From contig NC_089440.1 in NCBI RefSeq assembly GCF_026210795.1, forward strand, positions 3,410,001 through 3,474,000: a stretch of 64,000 bases of DNA. The letters run 5' to 3'. The notes under the pieces are model-generated. The model saw only the letters and a program-made list of their open reading frames with translations, ran no database searches and was not told the origin of the DNA. The DNA comes from Rhizophagus irregularis (Eukaryota; Glomeromycota; Glomeromycetes; Glomerales; Glomeraceae). This document shows positions 53,488 through 64,000 of this stretch, one piece after another; the stretch's first letter is position 1, and every line of letters starts with the position of its first letter. The position numbers and the translations under genes are program-made.

Positions 53488-55149
53488 GCGCATTTACAAT
53501 TTTATTAAAGTAGATAAATAAAATAAAAAATATAAATACAAAGTATTATTCTAAAAACTACTCTAATATAATTAAACTACAAACCACTCGTCATATGTAA
53601 AGTACCCCACATGTGCACTGTCAAGTGATCATTAGACTCTGTAAGTAGATTACATTTGTAATGTATCATCTTAGCTTTAAGGCCCTATCTTCTATATCAG
53701 GTAATCATAGGACTCACAAAATGTTTTTTTTAATATATTATTATAAATAATAAAATATTGGGTTTAAATTAACAGATCATTCAGGTTATATTAATATTAC
53801 AACCTGAACTGATGCAATTGCTAAACCTGAACTGATAAATTCAGGTCAACCTATCAGATTACCTGAATTTGGTTAACCTGTTTAGAACTCTAATTGTAAA
53901 ACATGATTTTGATTTAGCTTCACTTTTGCAAATTACACAACTTATCATTTGGGATGAAGTTCTAATGGTTCATTAACATGTGTTTGAAGTTGTAAATAAA
54001 ATGTTAAGAGATATTATAAAAACTGTAGATTTATCTTTAGAAAATAAACCATTTGAAAGTAAAGTAGTGATATTTGAAGGTAATTTTTGCTAAATACTTC
54101 CAGTAGTAATAAAGAAAAATTGTAAAGAGATTGTAGGATTTTGCTTATAATGATCAGCATTGTGAAAACATGTAAAATTAATGACATTAAAAACTAATAT
54201 GTGTCTTTTTTGTACTATAAATGAACCAGATATTATTGAACAAAAAGAATTTGCCAATTGGTTATTAAAAGTTGAAGATGATCAAATTCCTACTATTGAT
54301 AGATCAGCAAGTAAGATTATTTAACTTCCAAATAATATTGTTTTATAATTACAAGACATCAATAATTTTATTCAATTAATTTATCTAAATCTACTATTTA
54401 TTAATTCAAATTATAAATATTTGGTTAAATGAACCATACTTGCACCAATAAATGTGGATGTATATTCTGTTAACCAACCATTATGAATCAATTTCCTGGT
54501 AAAGCAGTTGCAATAGAAGAACAACTGAATTAAATTTAGAGTATCAGTATCCTATTGAATATTTAAATTCCATAACAATTGGTGAACTTCTACCTCATAA
54601 ATTAGTATTAAAAAAAGGATTTCCAACTGAATACTATTATTATGAAATATTAATTCATCAGATGGCCTGTATAATGGGACAAGGTTGGTTTGTTGTTCTT
54701 TTCAGAAAAATGTTATTGAGGCAGAAATTATTACTGGAAGACATGCTGGAAAACATGCTTTTCTTCCACATGTTATTCTGTCTCCTACAAATGCTACTTT
54801 ACCTTTCACTTTTAAGCATTGTCAATTTCCAATACAACCAACTTTTGTAATAAATCACAGGGTCAGACATTAAATTGGGTTGGATTGTATCTTCCAACTC
54901 CTATGTTTGCCCATGGACAATTCTATGTTGCCTGTTCAAGGGTAACAACAAAAAAATTTTTAAAGATCATTACCACTAAAGATGATAATAAATTGTACTT
55001 ATAATATTCCAGAAGTTTTTCAATAGCTAGAAATTATAGAAATAAATGTAAATTTATTTATGTAGTTAGTTTATTATTTTTTATATATAGATTTATTTTA
55101 CATTACAATTATTATTTTATATAAAATAAAGCATAGAATGTTAATGTAG

Positions 55150-55425
55150 TCAACAGGTACTACTAGTTAATATAAAAAAGTGAATTCCAATAACTAGGCT
55201 GTGTTGCAACGTCAACAACAACTCGTTCCTGCTTGATTTTCCCGACATCACAATTGAGTTCTGCATGAGTTTAGCCTTTACTTTATCACTCTGCTCTAAT
55301 TTTGCGAGTCTGGCCTCATTCTCCTCCATAGCCTGCCTTAGCTTAGCATTTTCAGCTTTAACCTCGGCATTCTCGGCCAGGAGCTCGATGACGCGTTGTT
55401 TCAATGAATCAAGTTCGGATTGCAT
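55150..55425 (-). CDS. Short coiled-coil protein or fragment of one
   Basis: 91 codons from an ATG at 55425 to a TGA at 55150-55152; an in-frame upstream GTG at 55437 was not used. The first ~60 residues form a strong coiled coil with heptads (DSLKQRVIELLAENAEV, KLRQAMEENEARLAKLEQSD), then the sequence loses the pattern and becomes hydrophobic (HSLVIGIHFFILTS). Its G+C content is well above its surroundings. This coiled coil resembles N-termini of multi-copy proteins that I recall from arbuscular mycorrhizal fungi, so it is probably a truncated copy carried by a repeat; I cannot confirm that. Confidence 0.45.
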   Translation of the reverse strand: MQSELDSLKQRVIELLAENAEVKAENAKLRQAMEENEARLAKLEQSDKVKAKLMQNSIVMSGKSSRNELLLTLQHSLVIGIHFFILTSSTC

Positions 55426-55437
55426 ATTCGATAACAC

Positions 55438-56151
55438 CCTTCATATAGAACGCGATTTATTTAAAATGCATTTTATCCAAGTGGGACTTTAGGTTTCACT
55501 TTTTTATCACAATACGTCTCCATATCCCACGAAAAATATATTTGATACAATGTATAAATTCTTTATTGATGTAGTAAATAAATTACAAGCGAAACGATGT
55601 TTCTACTTTCTACATTAATTCTAAATTATCTATACTAACATATTATTCATAATCCGGTTTCTTTTGGATAAAATAACTTGGTCGTCGGTTACGATATATA
55701 TTTATGAGAAATGCAGTGTCGGAAATAAATTAAAATTAATTTTAGTGGAGCCCTCGACAAAAAAAAGCCACATTTTTGCGCAGTTATCATGACTGATACA
55801 CCATTTACTTTATATAGTAATCTGCAGTATTACGTAATCGTGAAATACCAAATAATATATAATCCTCGCGTGTATACAATAATTTTCACCTTTTTTTCTA
55901 AAACTGACTAAAATGGATATTGAAACCGCAAGGTCCGAATTAACACTTTAAACTCTAGAAATTATGGGCTACACGAATTATTATTGGAAATAAGCGAAGA
56001 GAATGAAAGTGTACTGGGGGAAATGGTAGAACATTTATGAAAAAGCACCAGATGATCTTGCAAATTCTATAGTTGTCCTAAAGAGTCATGCGGAACGATT
56101 AATTAAAATAATGAAAGAACAAATTCTATCAATAAAAGTGTTTTTATTTTA
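55438..56151. other. Spacer with broken coding traces
   Basis: Plus-strand traces such as MDIETARSELT (55915) and LEIMGYTNYYWK are cut by stops and seem to belong to the same decayed gene as the open frame that follows at 56152. Confidence 0.35.
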
Positions 56152-56601
56152 ATGGGTGAATTATTAAAAATATTAGAAAACAAAAACGCCTTAAGTGACT
56201 ATCGCGATTGGATCACGTATTTTAATCTTGCATTAGAAACGAAGTTAGAACCAAAGATATGGTCAACAGTAAAGTTTGCCGTATATAGGAAAGTTACGGA
56301 TGAAAAGGAGAATTGCGCTGAAAGGGAAAAAGAACCTATTTCACAACTGGAAAACGTTTTAAAGGGTGTCAACATGTCAATTTATGAATACGAACTGTTA
56401 ATATGGATGAAAGATAAAAGCAACCGCGAATTCCATAAAGATAAACGGCAAACTCGAAAACAGGCGGAACTTCAACTTAAAGAATCTTTTCCTAAAGACA
56501 TGATGGTTTTAAAGGAACCTTTACAAAAGGGTTTGACGCTCTCAATGTCTGGGATGAATAAGGAGAAAAACTTTTTAAACATTACTTATCACTCAATATA
56601 A
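56152..56601 (+). pseudogene. Hypothetical protein fragment (149 codons), probably 5'-truncated by stops
   Basis: Open frame of helical, Lys/Glu-rich sequence (LSDYRDWITYFNLALETKLEPKIW; SQLENVLKGVNMSIYEYELL). Coding-like sequence upstream (55915-56150) is disrupted, so the ATG is likely internal. No domain recognised. Composition is coding-like in contrast to the AT-rich flanks. Confidence 0.4.
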
Positions 56602-57038
56602 TAATTTCACACTGTAGAAGCACAATATTTGCATTCGTGATGTATATCTGATTCACACATCAACATAGATTAGATACATCATAAACAAGCTATATCTTTT
56701 TTTACTTATTTATTTCTGTACATGTAAGCTTATTCTTTCTGCATTTTTATCCAACAAATAAAACAAAATTTATATTTGCAAATTATAACTCTTTATTATA
56801 AAAATGAATAAAAAAATGATGGTGTTCAAGGGTCCTAAATTACATGTCTCAGTAGACTTTAAATTATATATTTAATTACTACAACTACAATGCAGGTGTG
56901 ACTACGAGTACATGATATCACGTACTTCCACATAGTCATGGATGTCACGTAGTCATAGACTCATGTAATCACAATAACTGCAAAGCGACTACATACAGTA
57001 AATCATAATAACGTAGATCCTTTTTATTTTTACCTTTT
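56602..57038. other. Spacer
   Basis: AT-rich; a cluster of short TCACGTA/GTAGTCA motifs at 56885-56995 (ATGATATCACGTACTTCCACATAGTCATGGATGTC-like) repeats imperfectly. No gene. Confidence 0.35.
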
Positions 57039-57521
57039 ATGAAAATCTATACCTCGATCAAAGGAATCTCAAAATTAGAATGGCCTTGCCAGGGTGAATA
57101 TGATGGATATATACGTGCTCGACCATTAACTCATTTTGGAGAATGGAACAATTTTTCGTCATCACATGTAGTCAAACTTTGGAACACGTCTCTTCGCCAA
57201 CCTCAACCATCAATATCTCAATATACTACTCCGGAAACCCATTGGACTATGTCAATTGCAGTAGAATCAGGCAAGCTGATTGGCATATATATATCTAAAT
57301 TGATAAAATTGATGATTATTTTTCAAATATTCTAGATCTAATAGAAAAGGACGCTGGTAATGTAAGATAGGATGATTGCTCAAAGTATGCATGATGAGCT
57401 ATTAAAATACGTTGAAGCTGGTGAACTTGAAGAAGAGGACATCCCAAAAGCCAATACCATACAAAATTGGATAAATACATATGCCCGCGTTTTTAAAGAA
57501 AGAGCTACTGAGCACGATTGA
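57039..57521 (+). pseudogene. Two-part gene fragment: tryptophan-rich piece and helical piece
   Basis: 57039-57280 encodes a compositionally normal piece (GEYDGYIRARPLTHFGEWN, HVVKLWNTSLRQPQP, ETHWTMSIAVESGKL). After an AT-rich stretch, 57372-57521 reads MIAQSMHDELLKYVEAGEL then EEDIPKANTIQNWINTYARVF and a stop. The second piece looks like the N-terminal motif of a multi-copy family that I associate with repeats in these fungi (recollection, unverified). No splice set joining both in one frame is convincing. Confidence 0.35.
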
Positions 57522-58579
57522 CTAATGTGTGTGAAAAAGTATTGAGTTTATCAGAATAGAAGTTGTTACAACTTAAAATAAAGTAAATATGCACAAAAGT
57601 TTGGTGAAATATAAAAAAAAAAATTTTTACGCTTTGGTGGCTTTGAAAAATAAAAGTATGACGTTTACTTTATTGTTTGTTGCTATTTTAGTAAAATATG
57701 TAAATATGTTTTGCCAAAATCAGTGTATTACGACAAATTAGTAAATGATCTGCGTCAAATTTAGACGTAATTTTCTCGTTTTAACTGTCTTTTCATCGGA
57801 AAGATCACTATTTTCCACTTTATTTTTCTCAAGATAAGCTATAAGTTTTTGTAATGTAAATATAATCGCAGTCTGTTATAAAAAAATTGACAATAAGTTA
57901 CTAGATTCTTAAAACACACATTCTTAAAAATACCTTAAAGTTAACAACGAATAGATTGATGGATAAATTGTCTCGGTTGATACTACAGATGCAGTTGGAA
58001 CTCAATCACATTGGGATGGGCCGTATCACAACTGAGTTATAACTAGTTATAACTCTTTACTTTAGGCAAATTGGAGCTGGTAAATGCGCCGTAGCTGCTG
58101 GTGTATGTGCCGTAATTGGTATATGTTGCCGCAACTGGTATATGTGCCGTAAATAGTCACTATAACTTGTGTGTAATATTTAATTTTCTTAAACATATTT
58201 ATTTACATACTTTATTTTATACTTTATAATATATCATATCATTCTAATTATTCATTCTTTTTCTCCTTCATTATTATTAAAATTATTGTTCCATGAAATT
58301 TATAATCAAAGAAGTTATTTAAAATCAGTATGGAAACTTTAAATTTTTATAACAAATTCGGAGAGATTTAAAAAATTATACTGTTAAGCCATATATACTA
58401 TTAAACTATTTTATGCTATCTACTTAGACTATTTATACTCTACGGCGTCATTGGCCACAGTAAAAGTTACGGCATTAATAATAATAACATTAACGGCACA
58501 TTTGGTTCACACGGTTTTGCCAATTCATTGGGAACTGCATCACTAGTTGATACCATATGTAATGGTATAGTTGCTCGAG
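57522..58579. other. Spacer, no gene seen
   Basis: AT-rich. 58060-58160 has three GCCGTAG/AATTGGTATATG-like imperfect repeats (tandem ~25 bp). Confidence 0.4.
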
Positions 58580-58839
58580 TTAACAGAGGATACCGTGTTC
58601 CATATTCATGCTGTAAATCCTTAAATCATCTCCTAAAAAATATTTCTCATAAGAATATATATAATAACGAATTAATTTACATTACACATACCTGCGACAA
58701 TGATAGAAAATATTGACAATAGATTACTTAATATAAGACATGCTCTCGCGTAATCCATTGAATTTTTACTAAGACGTGCCAACTTTAAACGGTCTTGTTC
58801 TTGTTTTCGTTTATGAGAATTTGGGCGACCCGTTTCCAT
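58580..58839 (-). CDS. Possible small membrane protein (66 residues, two exons)
   Basis: Exons 58839-58692 and 58632-58580 join with GT-AG. A basic N-terminus (METGRPNSHKRKQEQDRLKLARLSK) precedes one hydrophobic segment (ACLILSNLLSIFSIIVAG) and a short tail. No family recognised. Alternatively, reading on without the splice gives a stop after five codons. It may be the 5' end of a decayed gene. Confidence 0.3.
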
Positions 58840-59031
58840 GTTCAGAATATTTACTCTTTCGTTATTCACGTATGCAATAAGTTTGAAGTCCGGTCTGCGC
58901 TACCTTTTGCACAGCATCAGGCCCAACTAGTATCAACAATAATTTTTCCAAAGTACTGTATACTGCGGTTCATCTAATCATTTAAATATGTAATATGACA
59001 TAATTTTAAATCAATAAATGTCTATCCAAAC

Positions 59032-59116
59032 ATTTTTCTCATCCAACCATTTTTTTCTCATCCAACCATTTTTCTCATCCAAACATTGTTTTCTCACCCA
59101 AACATTTTTTTTCTCG
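59032..59116. repeat. Tandem repeat of ~20-bp TCATCCAACCATTTTT units
   Basis: Five units of CCAA(C/A)CATTTTTTTCTCA(T/C) in a row, progressively variable. Confidence 0.8.
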
Positions 59117-59308
59117 TCAAAAGATTACCAATGGAATGTCAACAAGGTCAACAACAAATCGTAACTTTACAACAGCAACAGTGGTTCGTAACTTTAAAAT
59201 GGTAGTTCAAAACAATAACTGGTAAAAAAGTGTTTCTGTACCGTTTTTTTTCTAGTCAACATATCAATAAATCTGTATATTATATCTTTAGATTTCGTTA
59301 GTTTTTTT

Positions 59309-59675
59309 ATGAAAGTCGGTGGAATCATTGGATTTCTTGTATCGATGATATCATTAGTAATTTACTCAATCCGAATAAATTACGTATGTACAGTAACTAC
59401 CTTAAATGATGCCACCTGTTCATATAATAACATCTTGATTTTTTAGGAAATCAATATCATGAACGCAAATTTAAGAAAAGACATTAATTCAGGGTTCGAA
59501 AGGATCGATAATAGATTCGATCTTATCGATAGAGAGAAATGCTGTAATAAATAAAGAAATGTCCAATATTAATAGTAAAATTGATATACTTAATTATGAA
59601 ATTGATAACAAGATGAGACTAAGTCTCCCTTCAAATTTTTCAATCAATGCAACTTATAATAGAAGATGGTGGTAG
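59309..59675 (+). pseudogene. Small membrane-anchored coiled-coil protein with a frameshift
   Basis: Exon 1 59309-59383 encodes MKVGGIIGFLVSMISLVIYS, a single membrane anchor. A GT-AG intron (59384-59446) leads to exon 2, which reads NANLRKDINSGFERIDNRFD and stops at 59554. One base near 59536 shifts the frame: skipping it continues a polar heptad-like sequence (EMSNINSKIDILNYEIDNKM) to a stop at 59675. So either a 60-residue protein or a pseudogene of a longer one. No family recognised. Confidence 0.4.
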
Positions 59676-62600
59676 GTAAGAATTTGTGAGTCATATTGAA
59701 TAATTTTGTTGTTTGATTAATCTAAATTATGTCAGTTTTATTAATTTACACCCATCACTCTCCAACATTTCTCAACATAATTATAGATAATTTAGACAAT
59801 ACTCCATCACATATAAACAATTCTTATTCAAATCATTGACTTATAATGCATACTACTTTTTTTTTTTCTTTTAATTAATTATTAGATTTGCTTTTTATGT
59901 AACTGTATAAACAAATATTTTATATTCTTTTGACCTTGACTTCTAGCTATATTTGATAATATTAGAAAAAAAACTTTTTTATACTACTACTCAAATATTA
60001 TAATTATTGCTTCCAAATATTAATACTTAATAGTAATATTAACTTAATTATTGAGTAATTTCTTAGAGTTTTAAATTCACAAGGATTCTATAAATTGCTA
60101 TAAAACCTTTAAGGATCTCCAATTTTATGAATTTCTTAAAAATCTTTTAATAAATTTTAAGGATCTGATTTTGCAAATTATTGAATTCTTTAAAGTTCTC
60201 TAAAGAAAAAACTTTAAAGAATCCTATTTTTATAAATTGAACTTTATATTCATAGGGGTACAGTAAATACTACCTCCACTTTTAATATCAAATTTTTTTG
60301 AAGTAGACTCATTGGAAACTTTTGATATATCATATACATATGAACAATTATTCATACTGATTACTTTTTGAGATTTGGTTAGTTTATTAGTATAAAGGTT
60401 TATTATATTCTGAAATTATCCCAATTTTATCTAACCCTATTCCTTTAAATAATGTATAGATATTTTGAGTTTGAGTTTTTTAAGTCATTTTATGCAAATA
60501 TTCTCTCTTAAAACCATATTATTTTATTGTAAATCTGTGTTTTTGCTATCTAATTACTAATATTATTTTTCAAAACTAATAGTTATAACCCTTTTTCATA
60601 TTTTTTACTATAATAATACTAAACTAAATAAGGTATAGAACCTAGCATTTTCCACAATTTCCCAGCATTTTCCAGAATTTATTTGCTAGTCATAAAATTT
60701 GGTAAAAATATATATTAAATCTTGTTTCACTTTTTGATTATAATAATTTTTTTGGATGGAATGTTTTGCTTATATATTTTTAGAAGATAATTTCAACTTA
60801 TAGAATATTACTGACTCTGCAAATAATTTCTTTAAAATCAATACTTTGACTATCTATTCTGAAAAAATTACAGTTCAGTATTAGTCATAAAGAAATTTGT
60901 TATACAACTAGTATTAATTACTGGAAATAATTCCTGGATAATTAATTCATCTTAAAGTTTTTTTTTCTGCTTTTTCTGCCTAATATCATCATTAACCTTT
61001 TTCTTATACATCTTATTTAGAAAAGCATCCATTTTTCTATTCTTTAATAATTCCTTTACTTATATTCTAATAATTTTTATAAAATGCTTAATTTATTAAA
61101 AGTTAAAAGAAATGCAACACCTTTTTTTTTGATAGAATGCTATTTTATAAGAAAACTATTTAATTAATATATGTTAGAATTTACATTTTTATAAATTATA
61201 TAATAAATAATTTACATATTAAATTTAATTCAATATTATATATAATTAATGATTAATAATCAAAATGTTATGTTACTTTTGATATATAAATTTTTATTGA
61301 GTATAATATTAAAACTGCAATATTTTTACTATTTTACTAAAATTAATTTTAAATTAACAAATTATTCAGATTATATTGATATTATAATTTGAATTAATAT
61401 CAAATTGCAATTGTTAAATCTAAATTAATAAATTCAAATATTATTTTTAATATTTTTGATAGTTTATAATTTAAATGAAAAATATTAAATCTTATTTAAA
61501 TAAAGAATAAAATATAATAATAAAATAAATTATAAATTATGTAATAAATTATATAATTAAGAAAAGTATAATTATAAAAGAAGTAAAAAACAGTAAAAAC
61601 AAGTATTTTAAATTTGATTAGTTTATCCTATTTTATATAAACTGAATTTAAGCCTTTTTCTTTATTTTATAAATTAATTCTTTTTTAATGTAATATTTTT
61701 TAGAGATCTTGCCTATTATTAATAAATATCATTGTAGAAAATTTAAACTTTTATATAAAACCTTACCTTAGAATTTGCTTAAATTCTATTGGTTAATTAG
61801 TTAAAAGAAAAAAAATTACAATAATAATATAAAATTTTCTTTTATAGTAGGATTTTGATTTTCAATAAATTTTATATATAAACTTTACTTTAAGTTTAAA
61901 GATGATCTATCTTAGAAGTAGATAGGATCCTATTTTTTTTTAAATTAAAATCTAATTATAAAATTAAATTTTATTTAAATTTTAGATTTTTTTTTTTTTT
62001 TTTTGCAAAGTAGTGTAATTCATGAGTTTATTAGTTATATGAAAGTACAGGAATGTCTGCTAAATGTATAACTAATCTATTAAAACTCTGAACCAGTTCC
62101 CCATCCTATAGATTGCTCCTGTGCCCTACCATCACCAATAAAATTTTAGATTTTTTATTATAATTGTAATTATTTAATATAAACTATTCTAAGTATATAA
62201 TTATAAAAAAAATTAATTAACTACTGTATATCATAGGCTATATATAATATATCTCAAAAAAAAGTCACAATAATCCAGCAAATATTTTAAGTATGATATA
62301 TAATAATATTTTAATTATTTTATAAATTTAAACATTCTCTATTAATAGTAAAAATTCATATAATAGGAGGGATACAGAGTTAAACTTCTGAAATTTGCAA
62401 GATACTTAAGGTACTGTGATTTGCAATATATGGTATATAAAATTATATAAAATTTAGCAATTTTAATTAAATAATCTATTCAAAATTTAATAATTTTTAA
62501 TTAAATAATCTATAATTAATTATTTTAATTAATTGTTTTTTTTTTTGGCTGCATATTTAGATATTTTATTAGATAAGAAAAACATATAATTTATTATACA

Positions 62601-63794
62601 TTTATATAAAAATTAAACAATTAATCTAATTAATTAAGTACCAAACCACCTGTTTATTTATAACAGAATAACTATGTGTATACTGTCAGTTGGAATTCTA
62701 GGTTAGAGAAGTAACATTTTAATTATTTTTAATTAAAAATATTAATTAAAATAATATAATTTATATAAAAATAATTACTAATTGTTTATAAATTTTTTTT
62801 ACTAATTATTCTATTGTAAATTCTTTAATAATTGCAAGAATTGTTATATCTAATAGTTTAAAATGAATTATTTTATATGTATTTTACTTGTATAGGAAAA
62901 TTTGATTAATTAATAAGGTATATATAGCTATGTAGAGTCTATTTTAAAGGATGTTCTGTTTAAGAATAATTTTTTTTTAAAAAAAAAATTAATATAAAAT
63001 TTAAACTTTTAGGTATACATTTTAAAAAGTTAAACTATTCAAAAATAAGCAATGTTTTAATAAAAATATGTTACTTATTTTCAGAGGAATATGGTATTTA
63101 AATTATTTAATTAATTTAGATATCTAAAATCTTTTTATTGATAAATTCTTAATAAAAATCTTTTTTATTAAATTAAAAGAAGTATTGGAATACTAATTTT
63201 AAAAATCTGTTAATATTTTATTCATATTATTAAATAATAGTTAATATATTATTAATATTATTCCTTTTGTATTAACAGGTAAATTTAGAATATAACAATA
63301 ACTTAACTTTGGAAAGATATAATTCATAATTACAAAAAAGTAATATAGTAATATATATATATATTTAATAATAAACAAATTTAAGAAAATCTTTATAGTT
63401 TTTTTAACATCCCTACACTTTATAATAGTAAAATGAAACTATTAGACCAAGAATTTTCCAAGAGTAAATAATAGCAAGACCATAATATTCGGATATCAAC
63501 AATATGATTTGATAAAAATTTTATATATTTGTGAATTTTATATTTTGAATAAAGTTTTGAAAACTTTTTTTTATTATTCTAATTATCTAATTATAGCAGA
63601 CAATATTAAAATTTTTTTTTAAAAAAAAAAGATTTTTACAATCTTCTTACTTTTGTAAATTATATATTACAATATTAAAGCTTTTACCAATTAGTAAAAT
63701 ATTTAGAAACATAAAAAATTAGGTTTAGATGACTGTTGGAAATCTGAATGAAAATAAATAAATAAGAATAAAAATATTAATTATGTCAACCATT
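59676..63794. other. 4.1-kb AT-rich region, no gene seen
   Basis: No open frame of note. A 15-bp inverted pair around 60182-60220 (ATTCTTTAAAGTT with AACTTTAAAGAAT) and a patch of more balanced composition at 62020-62145 are the only landmarks. It resembles the graveyard at 49600-52000 and not the homopolymer desert. Confidence 0.5.
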
Positions 63795-64000
63795 TTAACG
63801 AGGTTTAAATATAAGAATAATAATAAGTCCAAAAATTAGTAACAGTAAAAGTAGGATTATTTTTCGATTTCTAGTTTTCTTTTGGTATTGTGCACCCTAA
63901 AAAACAATAAAAGAAAAATGAAAGGTTAGGGTTAGATTTATCCATAGTTTTTTTTATTAAAAGAATCTTCTTACCTTATCTAACTCTCTGACAGCGGATT
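63795..64000 (-). CDS. C-terminus of a syntaxin-type t-SNARE (5' part outside window)
   Basis: Two exons: 64000-63975 (cut by the window edge) and 63896-63795, with a GT-AG intron of 78 nt. Read together they give SAVRELDKGAQYQKKTRNRK followed by a hydrophobic tail of ~20 residues (IILLLLLLIFGLIIILIF) and KPR-stop. This is the end of a SNARE helix (ELDKG, then YQKK before the membrane) and a C-terminal tail anchor, as in syntaxins of the SSO/PSY1 type. Membrane fusion role by family; subfamily cannot be set from 42 residues. Confidence 0.75.

Larger units (their letters stand above)
52332..53892. mobile_element. Probable 1.56-kb TIR element (hAT-like) inserted in the helicase remnant
   Basis: The left boundary TAAAGTTCTAAATA and the reverse complement of the right boundary, TAGAGTTCTAAACA, are similar, and CAGGTTA/TAACCTG blocks follow in inverted orientation. 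The helicase reading stops at 52262 and resumes at ~53905. The flanking octamers (52324-52331 and 53893-53900) match at 5 of 8 positions, all differences being transitions, so an old 8-bp duplication is possible. The interior is repeats only, without transposase. Confidence 0.5.
52040..55005 (+). pseudogene. PIF1-like helicase remnant of a Helitron-type element, interrupted by an insertion
   Basis: Broken plus-strand pieces appear in PIF1 order: a decayed Walker A region reading EKTFLYR (~52060) and then LNKYIALAVASSSIAAFLLP (~52190-52255); after an interruption, LASLLQITQLIIWDEVLM (~53920, motif II with DE), KPFESKVVIFEGNF (~54045), then EFANWLLKVEDDQIPTID (~54248), then the region with TGRHAGKHAFLPHVILSPTNATLPF (54685-54873), and QGQTLNWVGLYLP and HGQFYVACSRVTTKK (54840-54950). 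The last pieces are motifs V/VI of PIF1/RRM3 helicases encoded by Helitrons. Stops and frameshifts occur throughout, so it is dead. No Rep/HUH nuclease domain was seen nearby and no Helitron ends were identified; a former host PIF1 gene is less likely because of the Helitron-like C-terminal wording. Confidence 0.8.

Overview
The window looks like nuclear DNA of a filamentous fungus. The best guess is an arbuscular mycorrhizal fungus (Glomeromycotina, for example Rhizophagus). The reasons are very high A+T, genes cut by many short GT-AG introns (about 50-110 nt), conserved eukaryotic housekeeping proteins, and long gene-poor stretches full of decayed transposons and homopolymers. The species is an inference. 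The gene models below were spliced by eye and checked for frame continuity exon by exon.

Layout. Bases 1-15420 are gene-dense: the 3' end of an AT-hook protein (+), a mitochondrial EndoG/NUC1 nuclease (+), a dual-specificity phosphatase (-), a Pro/Gln/Arg-rich low-complexity protein (-), divergent from it a TXNDC9/phosducin-like protein (+), a PHAF1 (UPF0183) autophagy protein (+), and convergent with that a tRNA t6A dehydratase of the TCD family (-). Bases 15421-22259 are transposon ground: a decayed retroelement-like ORF split by a 2354-bp inverted-repeat element flanked by a perfect 8-bp target duplication, then diverged tandem repeats. Bases 22260-29683 hold MCM5 (-), with a small TA-flanked MITE in an intron, and an ADCK2/UbiB-type kinase-like gene (-). 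Bases 29684-52000 form a 22-kb AT-rich desert with minisatellites, hairpins and countless poly(A)/poly(T) runs; its only convincing gene is a TALE homeobox gene (43626-44763, +). Bases 52040-55005 are a PIF1/Helitron helicase pseudogene interrupted by a probable TIR element that itself carries a MITE-like repeat. Bases 55100-59700 hold short gene fragments, some frameshifted. Bases 59676-63794 look empty. The last 206 bases encode the C-terminus of a syntaxin-type SNARE (-), cut by the window edge.

The genes do not form an evident pathway. Three products (NUC1, TCD, ADCK2-like) are mitochondrial in other fungi, but they are not adjacent and no operon logic applies. The most informative non-gene signals are the nested mobile elements with readable target-site duplications, two probable GC-AG introns, a 17-nt microexon, and the sharp difference in sequence texture between the homopolymer-rich desert around the homeobox gene and the AT-rich transposon graveyards elsewhere.
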